A stretch of 64,000 nt of DNA from Siphonodentalium dalli (GCA_032622095.1 CP136065.1:209230151-209294150), one strand, 5' to 3'. Shown: positions 13,253 through 24,900, numbered from the stretch's first letter. The notes: generated by a model from the sequence alone, not told the origin. Program-made: numbers and translations.

Positions 13253-13557
13253 AGACTGTCATTCCGAGATTCAATGGTTACATGTATTACCTTACTCTGG
13301 TGATCGACCCATTGACAGGTATCAAAATTGGACGAAAAAGGTGCAATAATACTCAAATATGTCGGCTTTATTTTAAAAATGACCGATTTTATCAACAGGT
13401 GCCTCAATAAAACCACGCGGTGCGAAAAAATTCCGCCTATCTGACAAAGCCAACATACGGATTCCGAAAGTTAAGTGTTCATGCTAACCAAAAATGTTGG
13501 TCTCATAAATTCCCTCTCGAGGCGACACCTATGTCCATATTTGCCTAGACTATTAGA

Positions 13558-14105
13558 GATTGTCCCACAAATGGCCGGAGTTTGTTTACAGTCTCCCTTT
13601 TGAATTATTTTCTGGCAAAATGTCCAATGATCGTCTCATATGAACAGGAACCGTGCTTGCGTCGCACAGAAGTCATAGAAAACAATAGAATGTTCTAGGT
13701 TATAAGCAACTAAATAATTGAAATTATGCCCCTTGGCATTTGTGATGGGAAACTCGAGTCAGCATACAAAAAAATACAGGCAGCTGAATGGTGTATAATA
13801 TCTTCGGTTGTTTAATATGAAAGAAAAAAGAAATTCATAGGCTATGTTAATTCCTCGGCCATTTGTGTGGGATTGTTCGTCAAGCGTCCACGTTGGTCGC
13901 CAAATTTGGTAGAGGGTGGGGGTATTGTTCTATACTGAAATTTTGTGCAAAAAAGTGGGTAGTTGTAGAAATGCCAATTTATTTCCAAGAATAAGTATGG
14001 TAAGGCACCATTTCTTTTTTGACAACTTATCTCCGACGTTCTAAACGCAAAAATAGTTAAAATTTGGCTCAGTACCGTAATAAATCGTGGGCATGGCTTA
14101 ACCCT
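13558..14105. other. No gene recognised
   Basis: Single-copy-looking AT-rich sequence with no open frame of note. Confidence 0.4.
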
Positions 14106-14175
14106 AACACTGTCGCCTACGGGAAATACTTGTGAGCTTTTTGAGATCGTTTTCCACGTTCTACTGATTGGTTAT

Positions 14176-14600
14176 TCTACTATATATTTTGAGACATACG
14201 TATATATGTGTGTGTGTGTGTGACCTTCATAGACTCGAAAACGGCTCGACCGATTGAGCCCAAACTTCCTATCTAAGGGTAAAATCCACGGGAAGTGTCA
14301 TCGCACCGCACTCCTTCGCCCTTCAACGGCCACCGTAAAGGGGATTGATGGGTTAATCGCGTGATAATTAATGAGCGTTTGTATATGAGGCGTCGCTATT
14401 AAAGAGCGTTTATATACACGAGTACAAATACGGCTCAATCGACCGTCTCGGAAACTGGGAATATCGAGACGAAATTTCATACTTAGGGGTTCCAAGGGAC
14501 GGGGATATTTTCGTCGATCAGCTTGTCCGCCCGAGGTGACCTTTACCTTGAAACGGGTACCCACAAATACCATGGGACCAACCCGCCAGTGGCGGGCTAA
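14176..14600 (+). mobile_element. Non-autonomous Helitron, 425 bp
   Basis: The 3' end shows the Helitron signature: hairpin CCCGCCAGTGGCGGG at 14582-14596, immediately followed by CTAA at 14597-14600 and then a T in the flank. The 5' end TCTACTATATATTTTGAG fits the TC-start, AT-rich Helitron 5' end. The interior has CGAAAACGGCTCGACCGATT, a word I recall as frequent in invertebrate mobile elements, and a second diverged copy near 14432. The expected A before the TC start is one base off (14174), so the exact 5' boundary is uncertain. No Rep-helicase coding is present. Confidence 0.75.
14206..14222. repeat. (TG)n microsatellite
   Basis: Eight or so TG units following a TATATA run, inside the 5' part of the Helitron. 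Confidence 0.9.
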
Positions 14601-14759
14601 TCTGATAGTTATGTATATTTTCGCCATCCCTGTGCCATACGAATAACGTCGATTTCAAGTGTGTTTCATTATCATTTCCAGCAAGTTTATGCCCAACCAG
14701 TGTGTCAATAGATTATAGGAATCACTGAACTAAATGGTTTCCCATAGGCGACAGTGTTA

Positions 14760-15929
14760 ACGTTTCCGCCAAATTCACTGAATTGAAGCCTGCAGGCCAT
14801 ACCAGTGATGTTTACCCAGCTAGATTGACACCAGTTGATCACGAAAATGCAAGAAAAATCATAGGTCATGTGTTTACTTTTAAAAATAAATCCCCAAGTG
14901 TACGACGGGGCTATCCCACAGCCAAATTTGATCTGGAAAAATCCAGAACTACAGCAGCTAGTTAAATAAATTTCCCGCTCATAAAAATCCATTCCCCCAT
15001 TCATTCACCAGTTTAAATTATTTAGATATTATGTACAAATCAAATAAACGCGATGTCATCCTTTAACAACGTGTCGCATGTATCAGGTGAAGGTCATTCT
15101 TCAGTTACCTTCACCTTTAGGGTTCCACGGTGTACTCGCTCCCCGACTCTAGAACACATTTAGCTCCCTGATTCCTATAGCTGGGTACGTGATAATTATA
15201 ATAGGATTATAAATGCATTGATGCATTCTATAATGCTATTGGGTAACAGAAGACTGAATTTAGGGTGTAAATTGAACTTCATACCTCAACCTCTTCAATT
15301 GTATAGTAAGCTGAACATTTGCTTAGGAGATGTTGTCATGTTAGGTGTCAAATAGGACCGGTTGTTTTAAAACTGGCTTGATTGCGGTGTTACCACCATG
15401 TCCAACATAATCAGTTATTGTGGTGGGCGTACAAAGGTTCATTGAACGCGCCTATCCCTAAATCAGCAAGACTCCTGAAAAGTAGTTAAACGTATAATGT
15501 GACACTTCATCATCGACAGAGCCGATGGAGATCACGGGATAACAGACACATGTCAGGATTAAATGAAGTACAAAGTCAATGAGGTGCGCGACTTTCACGA
15601 TAAATTGTTTGCGAAATATGTGCTTCGTTTGATACTAATGCGATAACGCGCAACTTATTCCGAGATCGGAGCCAATAACCGATTCAAAGGAGGATTTGCA
15701 TGAAATGACGTCAATCTTTGCTGCATCACATATGCTTCTTCCACTGCAGCCGGCAATAAATAATATATGACACGAATACATGTGAAAGAATACTGTGACA
15801 ACGACCGAATAGTGAAACCAGCAGTAATATATAGTCATAAATTCAACCCAAACTTCCGTTCGTTCTCATAATGAAAGAAAAAACAAGAAAAAAAACGAAT
15901 CTAATCAAACCAACTAGCAAAGGCATAAG
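14760..15929. other. No gene recognised
   Basis: Only a short 10-bp hairpin (AGGTGAAGGT at 15085 with ACCTTCACCT at 15107) stands out. The frames at 14705-15004 and 15635-15838 lack recognisable domains. Confidence 0.4.
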
Positions 15930-16638
15930 TAGTAATCTCACACCTCTACCCCCAACATACCCAAAACAGTAGTAATCTCACACCTCTACCCCAACATATG
16001 ACAAAACAGTAGTAATCTCACACCTCTACCCCCAACATACCCAAAACAGTAGTAATCTCACACCTCTACCCGCAGCCTCACACCTCTACCCCCAACATAC
16101 CGAACACACCTCTACCCCCAATATACCGAAAACAGTAGTCATCTCACACCTCTACCCCCAACCTCACACCTCTACCCCCAACATACCGAAAACAGTAGTC
16201 ATCTCACACCTCTACCCCCAACATACCGAAAACAGTAGTCATCTCACACCTCTACCCCCAACATACCGAAAACATCTCACACCTCTACCCAGGGGGGGGT
16301 CATCCACTACCCCCAACATACCGAAAACATCTCACACCTCTACCCAGGGGGGGGGGGTGGTTATCCACTACCCCCAACATACCGAAAACATCTCACACCT
16401 CTACCCCCAACATACCGGAAACAGTAGTCATCTCACACCTCTACCCCCAACATACCGAAAACATCTCACACCTCTACCCCCAACATACCGAAAACATCTC
16501 ACACCTCTACCCCCAACATACCGAAAACATCTCACACCTCTACCCCAACATACCGAAAACATCTCACACCTCTACCCCCAACATACCGAAAACAGTAGTA
16601 ATCTCACACCTCTACCCCCAACATACCGAAAACAGTAG
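15930..16638. repeat. CTACCCCCAACATACC satellite array
   Basis: About 20 copies of a unit built on CTCACACCTCTACCCCCAAC and ATACCGAAAA, in two lengths: about 40 bp with an extra CAGTAGTMAT, and about 33 bp without it. Two poly-G interruptions (AGGGGGGGG) at about 16291 and 16347 replace part of a unit. The 93-codon frame at 16357-16638 (HLYPQHTEN repeats) is the array read as protein. Confidence 0.95.
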
Positions 16639-17071
16639 GTGTCTGCAAAACGGGACGATCCCCATTCTCCCCTTCCGAGCTGCACGTCAAACAACACATT
16701 TTGTGAAACTCCTTTTTAAGGCACGTTTGAATTATTATTACCCAAATCAGACAACAGAAACCTCTGGCGTTCCATCAAAATGTCACTTAAAAGTCTTTTC
16801 AAATATAGATTTCCAATAAATATGTTGTTCTGACTCAATATTATATTATACCTCCGATTCTATACAGAAGAGTTACGCCATTTGTTTATGGTTTAAACTC
16901 GATAATGGCCAACTTACCTGGCAAAACCAACTTTTGTGTACATGGTGCAAATATCAAATGTCTAAGTAAATGTGTTATAATTTCAATTGTCTACATATGT
17001 AGCAATGCTCAATATATAGGTGTGGGTTAACAGAACTATATTTCGAAGCTACCAAAAAGAGTTGCATGTAC

Positions 17072-17135
17072 GTAGTCATCTCACACCTCTACCCCAACCT
17101 AACTTAAATAGGTGTCTGCAAAACAGCACAATCGC
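17072..17135. repeat. Isolated satellite unit with the array's right flank
   Basis: One GTAGTCATCTCACACCTCT-CCCCAAC unit followed by AGGTGTCTGCAAAACRG, the same sequence that borders the main array at 16636-16655. It looks like a copy of the array edge, or the unexpanded form. Confidence 0.8.
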
Positions 17136-17214
17136 AAACTGCTACAAACCAAAAGATAATGTGATTTTGTTGGCGGCATTAGCGTGTCCTCACATTAACT
17201 AGCCTATTCACCCC

Positions 17215-17540
17215 AAAAGCAGCACATTATCTGCTTAAAATAGAACTTGTTTTAGGGAGACAATCTGCTTAGATTCGTCCCGATTTGAGTCGATAATGTG
17301 CTGAAAATGAGATAATTTTAAAGCACATTATCGACTCATAATGAGGCAATTCTAAGCAGATTATGTGCGGTAAATAACACAAATAAGCCAACTCACGACT
17401 TCAATGTGTACGCTCTTTAACATTAGTTTTCATTGCGCTATAAAACGAAATTAACGAGTAAGAATCCATTATCTGCTTATTTGAGATCAAATAATCACAG
17501 ACATGTGTATGTACCTATTTCACATTATAGGTCGATTATG
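17215..17540 (+). repeat. ATTATCTGC-family dispersed repeat, copy 1
   Basis: Shares a long collinear stretch with 27945-28245: GCACATTATCTGCTTA, GAGTCGATAATGTGCTGAAA, AACACAAATAAGCCAACTCA and TATTTCACATTATAGGTCGA. An internal hairpin has 41-bp arms (17262-17302 with 17322-17362). It is probably a non-autonomous DNA element; the ends are not resolved. Confidence 0.8.
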
Positions 17541-17655
17541 TTCCGCTTGACAAGACAGACATTTATATTCTTTTTCCGGACAGGCTGTATGCTATGCTAG
17601 GCTGTAGAATTGTTATATTTGTTACACTTTGTTAAACTTTAGCACTCTTTCCACC

Positions 17656-17972
17656 CACGTCACTCATACGGAGCATCACGCTGGTTCGACCTTCAAATGA
17701 CACATGAACCGCTTGTTCAAGTGAAGGCTGTCATCTTTGAACTCATTTACTGCGGTTCGTGATCCGGCGCAATCAAGTTAACTATACGAATTATATGGAA
17801 TAAATACTGTTTACATCAATGATTACGATATTTCCCCTCACGTCACTCATTCGGGGCATCGGACTGGTTCGACCTTCAAATGACAAATAACCCGTTTAGC
17901 CGTAATGGCTTTCATCTTTGAACTCATTTACTGTCGTTCGGGATCCGGCGCAATCAAGATAACTACGAATTA
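17656..17972 (+). repeat. Diverged tandem dimer, period 183 bp
   Basis: CACGTCACTCAT at 17656 recurs at 17839. The two units then stay collinear through CTGGTTCGACCTTCAAATGA, TCATCTTTGAACTCATTTAC and GATCCGGCGCAATCAAG, with about 15 percent differences by eye. Confidence 0.88.
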
Positions 17973-17979
17973 CTGTCCA

Positions 17980-20700
17980 ACCACATAGCTTAAAGTAGAC
18001 AGAAGTAACAAGATGCGGCTACTCTAGTAATGATTTCGTCTGATTGCGCCTGATTGATATTCGTGGTTCCACAATCATTGTCGGAATTCAGTGTAGTTGT
18101 TGTGTTCAGTGCACACAATCAAATTTTATGGTATTCCGGTCATCGGAATGAAGTTTACCAATAACAGTGGACGACATTCTCCCCCAGGCATCAGCGAATT
18201 GGCAGACTTACACGCTTATTAACGACGGTTGCAGTGAATGCCCTCAATATAATTATATCAATCGATCTAAACACATACCGAGTTCAATTCATGAATGCGA
18301 TGCTTTGATTCCCGCACACGAGACGAGACCGGTTTGAGCTTTGATGATATTACACTTTAAGCGGATTGTGGCTGATGAACGGTGGTAAGCACAATACCAG
18401 CGAAAATCACGATGGGATGGGTGATTCTCGGGAACATATCGGTGTAGTAAACAACTTGCAACGTTGCCGTCTTATAGACTCAATGGTGTCCAGGAGTATT
18501 CCGCACGACTCTAAGAACTCACCTCTTTTATAAAGCCGCAATCCACGTTAATATGGCGGTGTGCTAGATTTACTAACGTGTTTTGTTTTGGTAACATGAA
18601 TGTTTGAATGACGTCATAAATATGGATTTCCCCGTGCAATGAAGTGGTTTAACGTAACATTATCCATTCACGCGGTCTGTGTTGACACTCTTGAAACTGA
18701 CAGCGTTGTATTTTGACCTAGCGACACGACGATAAACCACAAGAAACCAAACCTACCATATGAACACGACCCCGTATTGCATATATAGTTTGGCCAATGT
18801 TTAAATATCATATGGGGAGGGGGTATATTTGATTTATTGGGGTGACTGTTACATGAACGAACTTTGAAATAAGGATCCATCCGGATATGCGAACCAACGT
18901 GTCCCCTATCGGCATAATTATATAACAACCACTTCATCGCCATCTTAACGAAACCCTGTAATTTGAGTCAGCGCTATAACAGACTATCCCGTATAATAGA
19001 AAACCCACACTTACATGTCTGAAAGACTATCATTAGTTTCACATCATATTACATCTTCATCAGTCCTATTCACCAGGGAGAACCACTATATATATAGAGC
19101 AGGTCGATTATTTTGGAGGAGAAAAACTTACTATATATAGGAGGGTATATCGGGTGGTCGAATTCTTGTCAGCAACACGCCCATTAGATGACATGATTGA
19201 CATAATTTACTGGATGGCCAATGATCAAATACAGTTATTTCAGTAGATTGGATAATTGGTCACGAAAATACCGTGGCTTTGTCCAAATGGTGTAACAAAA
19301 AGACCGCTTTCATTCATTACCCACAGTCATAGATAATTCACCCAGAAGAATCGGCCACCTTTGACATTCAAAATTGAGAAATTGACATATTTTTGACAAG
19401 GCAGTTTGCTCAGATGTGACTTTCTACACATTAATCCCGGTGTGTCATCCTGTTTGCGTTGCCAGTGGTGTAGTGTTTGCGTTGCCGGTGGTGTAGGAGT
19501 CTTCGTGGTACTAGAGCGGCCGAATCACACGAAGCATTGACGTGTGGTGCGGATTATATCACGTGTCACCGTCCACTTCGGTCCTATACAACGTTCCAAG
19601 ACGGGTGGTTGAGTTGATCTGGCTCATGCAGTTGGCTAGTCACTCCTCTTCGGCATTTCTGATTTTCTTCTATCTTGTTACTCGTATATGCTGTTTTCGT
19701 CGTGCCATGTTGTTTTGCATTTCGTCTTTGTTTAATCAATATTTTATTTGAACTAAACAGAAAAAAATACAAATAGGACATAGACATGAAATAAAATAAG
19801 ATAATTTCGTCTGGATGATTGGTGCATGTATAATACCGCTCTCATTGTGGAGATGTGCCGGGTGGCTGCTTTATGTAGTGCAGATATGTGTTACTCTTTG
19901 ACCTGGCCATATTTCGAGAAGTCGAAACGGCTGCTTAGCTACTTGTCTTATATTGGCTTCACTCACATCTAACTTCAAACCGAAAACAACGTATTTAGCG
20001 TAGGAGTGACTCCCAATAATGCGTAGGTATCTCCTCAGTACTTGAGTCTTAGCGTTGATCCCAGGTGTTGTTGACGAAATACTGCAAATCATAGCCGGAC
20101 GATTGTAAAATGTCATGCCATAGACGGCACACCACAGGGACAACCCGGCCCATATAAAGGACAACGAATGGTTTTTGTTTAGAACTGTATTTAAAATAAT
20201 AATTCAATATTGGAAACACAATATTTATACTTAACTTGTGATACAATGGAACGGAATATACAATATACGGTAGTTCAACAAATGTACATGAAACGGAATA
20301 TATAGTATAGGCTTTATCTCGAGCAGCTAACTGCAGGGCTTCTGACGACAGGAGTCTTCTTCAGTATAAAATCCCTTCACTGATTCATTTTCCAAATATT
20401 ATATAGGATTAATACCAGGAAATTACAAATTTGAATTTGAAGAAACTGTCCATATTTAGCTATAACAAGTGATTTATTCGTGTTTTTAATTTTAATTTGA
20501 CATTTCGAAGAAAATGTAAACAACAAAATGTGAATATGACAAACAATATTTAATCAAAACGTGATACAACCCGCCCCAGAAAATCGGGACAACCCATCAT
20601 GGGTGGCTTGTCTCTGATGTGGGTGGTCATGCTTCCGCCAATCAGGACTGCGACAGTAAATGGTTCTATCTTGATTGAATGTTCAGACAAGTTCAATATG
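17980..20700. other. No gene recognised
   Basis: No repeat family or coding domain was recognised, apart from a 23-bp direct duplication (GTTTGCGTTGCC-RGTGGTGTAG) at 19452-19497. The frames at 18668-18943 and 19871-20164 show no known motif. Confidence 0.4.
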
Positions 20701-20711
20701 ACGTTCAATTA

Positions 20712-20758
20712 ACGTATCTTGGACAAACATGTGATTGTACAGGTTACTCATAGAACGG
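20712..20758 (+). repeat. Isolated 47-bp piece of the 272-bp repeat leader
   Basis: AATTAACGTATCTTGGACA followed by ACATGTGATTGTACAGGTTA matches 21329-21375, just before and into the 272-bp tandem array, with one or two differences. Confidence 0.85.
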
Positions 20759-21345
20759 CGGTTCTTCGCTTAGAAGATTCGTCACCGAGATATGTAACTG
20801 AAGATAACGTCGATGAAAATTTTGATTTTAACACAGGACACATCTTTTCACACTACTTAAGCACACATTTCTTTATTCTGCTGTTACAACACACATGTAT
20901 ACTATCAAATCCAAATTGAACCCTTTGGCTAAAATTTCTCTTGGCCCTTTGCTAGCTATCCAAATTACTTTCAAAATTTGTAATAGCCCAACATCAGGTT
21001 ACGATTATATTTTCTCCCATTTGTTAACTGTGGTGACGGTGTTTCTGCTGTGATTTTAATATAGTTACATTTTGGACCTTTTGCAGTACTCCCCACCACG
21101 GTTCTCAATGGGTATACACAGCCTATATGTGATTGGGACCTTTAAAAACTTTCCGCCGTCAGGCTACCTATTACTTCTATATTTTAGTTGACACTACAGT
21201 AGAGATCTTGTATCATACTCCACAATATGTATTCAGGACGTGTCATCGCCTGCATGCATACCAGTGGTTTTAAGAACCTACCCTCAGTCGAGTGACATTC
21301 CTTGCAACCCTTGAATAATCTCACAACAATTAACGTATCTTGGAC

Positions 21346-21970
21346 ACACATGTGATTGTACAGGTTACTCATAGCATCACATTGAATAGTATCAGGTCTG
21401 TGACCCGCGATATATCTGTGTTTCGATCGCGAAATCATGGACTCATCCTAAATATACTATCGATTCAGTATATGGGCTAATTTGAACAAATATGAATATT
21501 TCTGCAACGAACGCCACACGTGCCTTTAATACTGAACTGACCGCGAGCACAACATGATGATGATTATATCGACGAAATAACGGAGATGTTCAGAAATGAA
21601 ACAAAAAACAAATAAACAAACATGTGATTGTACAGGTTACTCATAACATCACATTGAATAGTATCAGGTCTGTGACCCGCGATATATCTGTGTTTCGATC
21701 GCGAAATCATGGACTCATCCTAAATATACTATCGATTCAGTATATGGGCTAATTTGAACAAATATGAATATTTCTGCAACGAACGCCACCCGTGCCTTTA
21801 ATACTGAACTGACCGCGAGCACAACATGATGATGATTATATCGACGAAATAACGGAGATGTTCAGAAATGAAACAAAAAACAAATAAACAAACATGTGAT
21901 TGTACAGGTTACTCATAACATCACATTGAATAGTATCAGGTCTGACCCGCGATATATCTGATTCGCCTGA
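21346..21970. repeat. 272-bp tandem repeat, about 2.3 copies
   Basis: ACATGTGATTGTACAGG starts at 21348, 21620 and 21892, an exact 272-bp period. Copies 1 and 2 differ at only a couple of bases (such as CCACACGTG versus CCACCCGTG); copy 3 breaks off near 21970. Such similarity implies a recent tandem duplication. No transcript or domain is evident. Confidence 0.95.
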
Positions 21971-21989
21971 GTATGAGATATCGACTGCG

Positions 21990-23230
21990 CTATAGCTCCA
22001 CAGGAAGTCCATAGAATGGTGAAAACAATTGGTAGTAAAACGTACTATTATAAAGCTAAAGTATGACATTAAATCTTTCATCACCCATGGGACTGGACAC
22101 ATAAAACGGTCATTGACTTCAATTTGTACTGCACCCTTTGTCGTGTTTTGAGTGCCAACAGTATTCTCATGCCCAAGAGAATTGCAAGAGCAACTCAATT
22201 ATTTGTGAACGTTGTTCTGCCACAGGACACGAAGACTGGAATTGCTCATAACCAAAGAAAGTTCAATATGTTACTGTGAACACTCAACACTTGGTCGTTT
22301 GTGGTCCGTAAAGTTTACAGTCAGAACCGCTTACGTCTGCCATATCTGGTTGTTAGTATTAAGGGAACACGACAATCACTTAATGGGTTCGTCGATTTAT
22401 TGACATTCACGAACTAACGCATGTGTAATGTATCAATTAAAACATTATAGGACTGAGTGGTTACCCATGCATCACGGAACATTGTAATCGCGGTTATTAA
22501 ATATAATGGTAAAGGTCTTCAGTGATCAGTGATCAAATTATAGTTCTAAACCTATGTTGCTCTCAACCAATGAAGTCGTTCCAGTCAACGAATAATACTT
22601 CCTGTGTCAGTATGTGTTTTGCGGGTCGATATTATTCGACCGGTCGATATTATTCGACCCAAGGCAGTCATGGAACGGAAGGTATCACACCAAATGACAC
22701 TTATCAGCGTTAAAGTTAATCCACCTGGGACCAGTGTAAGATGTGACTTTTAACAGAGTGATTGGAACATAGTCACTCACGATCCAATAATATTGATCAT
22801 AGTCTTGGATATGATGCATATACGTAATGGGGAGATCACCTGACATTCGTGCGATACGACAAAATTATTTGCATAAACGGAAATGAAGGAAGTGTGAATA
22901 CAATCAAAATATAATTATAATTGGACAATGTTTGTGAAGAACTCAACTCACTGTAAGTGCAATATGCTGGAACTTACAACAAGAGTTTAAGTTTATAATC
23001 GACACAATACCGTTACAGCCCAAAAACCACACATATGTTCTATGTCGCTGAACTAGAAGTTCCGACGAGGGCTGATATATAGCAAGCCAGTAGTTTATAA
23101 ATTTTGTCAATTTTTTTTGTTAACCATTTCATAACATCACTTTGAATGTGGCATATATACAAGTTTGACCGCTAAAGATAGGCTGCACTTGGTGCCATTC
23201 CTGCTCCCATGTGGACCCGGAATGGGGACA
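21990..23230. other. No gene recognised apart from a tandem palindrome
   Basis: Contains the tandem palindrome at 22623-22660 (separate entry) and otherwise AT-rich sequence with short unassigned frames. Confidence 0.4.
22623..22660. repeat. Tandem pair of 18-bp palindromes
   Basis: GGTCGATATTATTCGACC occurs at 22624-22641 and again, abutting, at 22642-22659. Each copy has GGTCGA/TCGACC ends around a TATTAT centre. It resembles a dimeric protein-binding site or a microsatellite seed; function is unknown. Confidence 0.9.
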
Positions 23231-23234
23231 TTGC

Positions 23235-23580
23235 GTTAGTTCGAGAGTTCGATAGACCGAGAGTGCGAAAATCTGAGGATCCATTAGTCCGAGGCTTCAA
23301 TAGTCCGAGAGATATATAGTCTGCGGGTTCGAAAAATATATTGTTCTGACAAGGAACGATATTTGGTCAGGTATATTCTCATAAAAAAGAACTCAACCAG
23401 AAGAGGCGACTCATAGTATGTAAGTGCCACATAATGGCCGATATATTTGTATACTCAACCATATATATACACATATAACATTATTCTAAAGGTTCGATAG
23501 TCCGATGTTCCATTATTACGCGAGCTTGATAGTCCGGGGATTTACTAGTCCGAGAGTGTGATCGACTGGAAGTAGCGTTC
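23235..23580 (+). repeat. Degenerate TTCGATAGTCCGAG iterations
   Basis: An 18-20 bp motif (GTTCGATAGTCCGAG and variants) recurs about eight times in 23240-23335 and five times in 23488-23575, separated by 150 bp of AT-rich sequence. The reverse complement of the motif recurs at 24776-24895. Confidence 0.75.
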
Positions 23581-23751
23581 CTGTGAATATTAAGACATAT
23601 AACACAGTCTCATAATACCCTCACATAGATAATCTAACATGTTCTGTTTTTTTTTATCAATTTCGTGCCGAATAAAACATGTGATAGTATAAAGGGGCTT
23701 AAGTATATGTGCACAGATCGCGATTCAACTGCATTGAGAATTGCTTCTTAA

Positions 23752-24143
23752 CCCTTTACCCAACAAACCGGCCACAACCGGCCAAATAAAGCTTCAACAG
23801 CCTAAAATATCTTCGGTCTGTCTCAATAGAACCATACAAATATGGATATCATTGGAACCGGCTCCTTAACCACATTGTGATAGTTACAGTTATGCCCTGT
23901 GCGAATGCATTCTCTTATATATGCGAGTCGACCATAGGTCGCCTCGCATATATAAGAGAATGCATTGGCCTAAAAAAAATCTTTTTTTAACACTTTTTAC
24001 CATTTTTTCTTACATTCTTTAACAATTTTATAATTTTTAATGTGTTAAGCCAATGCATTCTCTTATATATGCGAGGCGACCTATGGTCGACTCGCATATA
24101 TAAGAGAATGCATTGGCACAGGGCCGTTCTGTTGGGTAAAGGG
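23752..24143 (-). mobile_element. piggyBac-type MITE, copy 1 (392 bp)
   Basis: Flanked by TTAA on both sides (23748-23751 and 24144-24147). The ends are CCCTTTACCCAACA and TGTTGGGTAAAGGG, matching the TTAA target choice and CCC-start of piggyBac elements. It contains two hairpins (23901-23969 and 24049-24117) with about 25-bp arms of GCCAATGCATTCTCTTATAT. Their loops are reverse complements of each other (GTCGACCATAGGTCGC and GCGACCTATGGTCGAC). It is reversed relative to copies 2 and 3. No transposase coding, so it needs a partner element. Confidence 0.93.
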
Positions 24144-24775
24144 TTAAGAACCTGAAACCTCTCATCTGTTTGCGTATGATTTTGTAGACAGCTCACTGAA
24201 TACACACAATGCATTTAAAGGCCCACATATTTTTCGAATACCCAGATCACATTATATACAACATACCCCATATGATATACAATTTGAAGAGGAAGCTCCA
24301 AACCATTGTATTATCAACTGATCCGGTCGACGAAACTGTGAACATCAGTTATATCAAGGCACGGACGTGTGGTCTGTACTTAATTTAGATCTGGTATGTA
24401 GTGTCAGTCTACTATTCTCAACGGAAGGGGAATAATTTTATTTCTTAGTTGTGAATTATGACCATTCTGGGGTAAATAACGGGGAAGTCTAGGTGTGAAT
24501 CTGAAAATATGTCACTTGGTGGACACTCCTAGGCCACAGCTGTAGAATATATGTTTTTGGTTCCTATTCCAAATGGTATATACTATGGAATATTTTGTAT
24601 ATAATGTGATCTGTGCGTTAAAAAAGTAAGTGGGCCTTTAATTGAATACACGGTTGGGGCATTTTACGCATAATGACCTTTGAGTAAATTCTTTCTTGGT
24701 GTTGATTGGCGTCCACCACGATTATAGTACGATACCTGTCCATGTCGCTATGAATTGGAATTGCGGATTATATCA

Positions 24776-24900
24776 CACTCGGACTAATCGAACATTAAAT
24801 GACCGAAATGTTGAACCATCGGCTCTGAATAGCGAGCGTTCGAACCAATGAACCTCGGCCGATCAACTCGACTGACGCACTCTACTCGTCCGACTTAGAC
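24776..24900 (-). repeat. Inverted TCGGACTAATCGAAC iterations
   Basis: Contains CACTCGGACTAATCGAAC and related words that are the reverse complement of the motif at 23235-23580. Together the two blocks bracket MITE copy 1 and its flanks. Confidence 0.55.

Larger units (their letters stand above)
5937..13557. mobile_element. Foldback element P2, 7.6 kb with iterated arms
   Basis: 5937-6620 matches the reverse complement of 12185-13557 once the minisatellite in the right arm is skipped. The outermost shared words are GGTGTCGCCTCGAGAGGGAA on the left and its complement on the right. Further in, 7705-8020 and 8030-8340 match the complements of 11890-12175 and 11170-11480, and weaker similarity continues to about 8500 and 10900. 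The inner arm units at 7.7-8.3 kb and 11.2-12.2 kb are related tandem copies of about 320 bp, each holding a GGCAGCCAT word. The core (8.5-10.9 kb) has no recognised gene. No target duplication could be fixed. Confidence 0.75.
14106..14758. repeat. 21-bp inverted repeat flanking the Helitron
   Basis: AACACTGTCGCCTACGGGAAA at 14106-14126 recurs inverted at 14738-14758 with one mismatch (TAC/TAT). The pair encloses the Helitron with 49 bp on the left and 137 bp on the right. It may mark an older element into which the Helitron went. Confidence 0.7.

Noticed and set aside
12880-13416. Minus-strand frames with repeating WEAGWGGG / APAAHKIL peptides
   Set aside because: Direct translation of the 68-bp minisatellite; the unit is not a multiple of three, so no stable repeat protein is encoded.
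15085-15116. AGGTGAAGGT hairpin as a terminator
   Set aside because: Bacterial-type terminators are not expected in this context, and the stem is only 10 bp.
16357-16638. Frame of HLTPLPPTYRK-type repeats
   Set aside because: Reading of the CTACCCC satellite; no start context or conservation argument.
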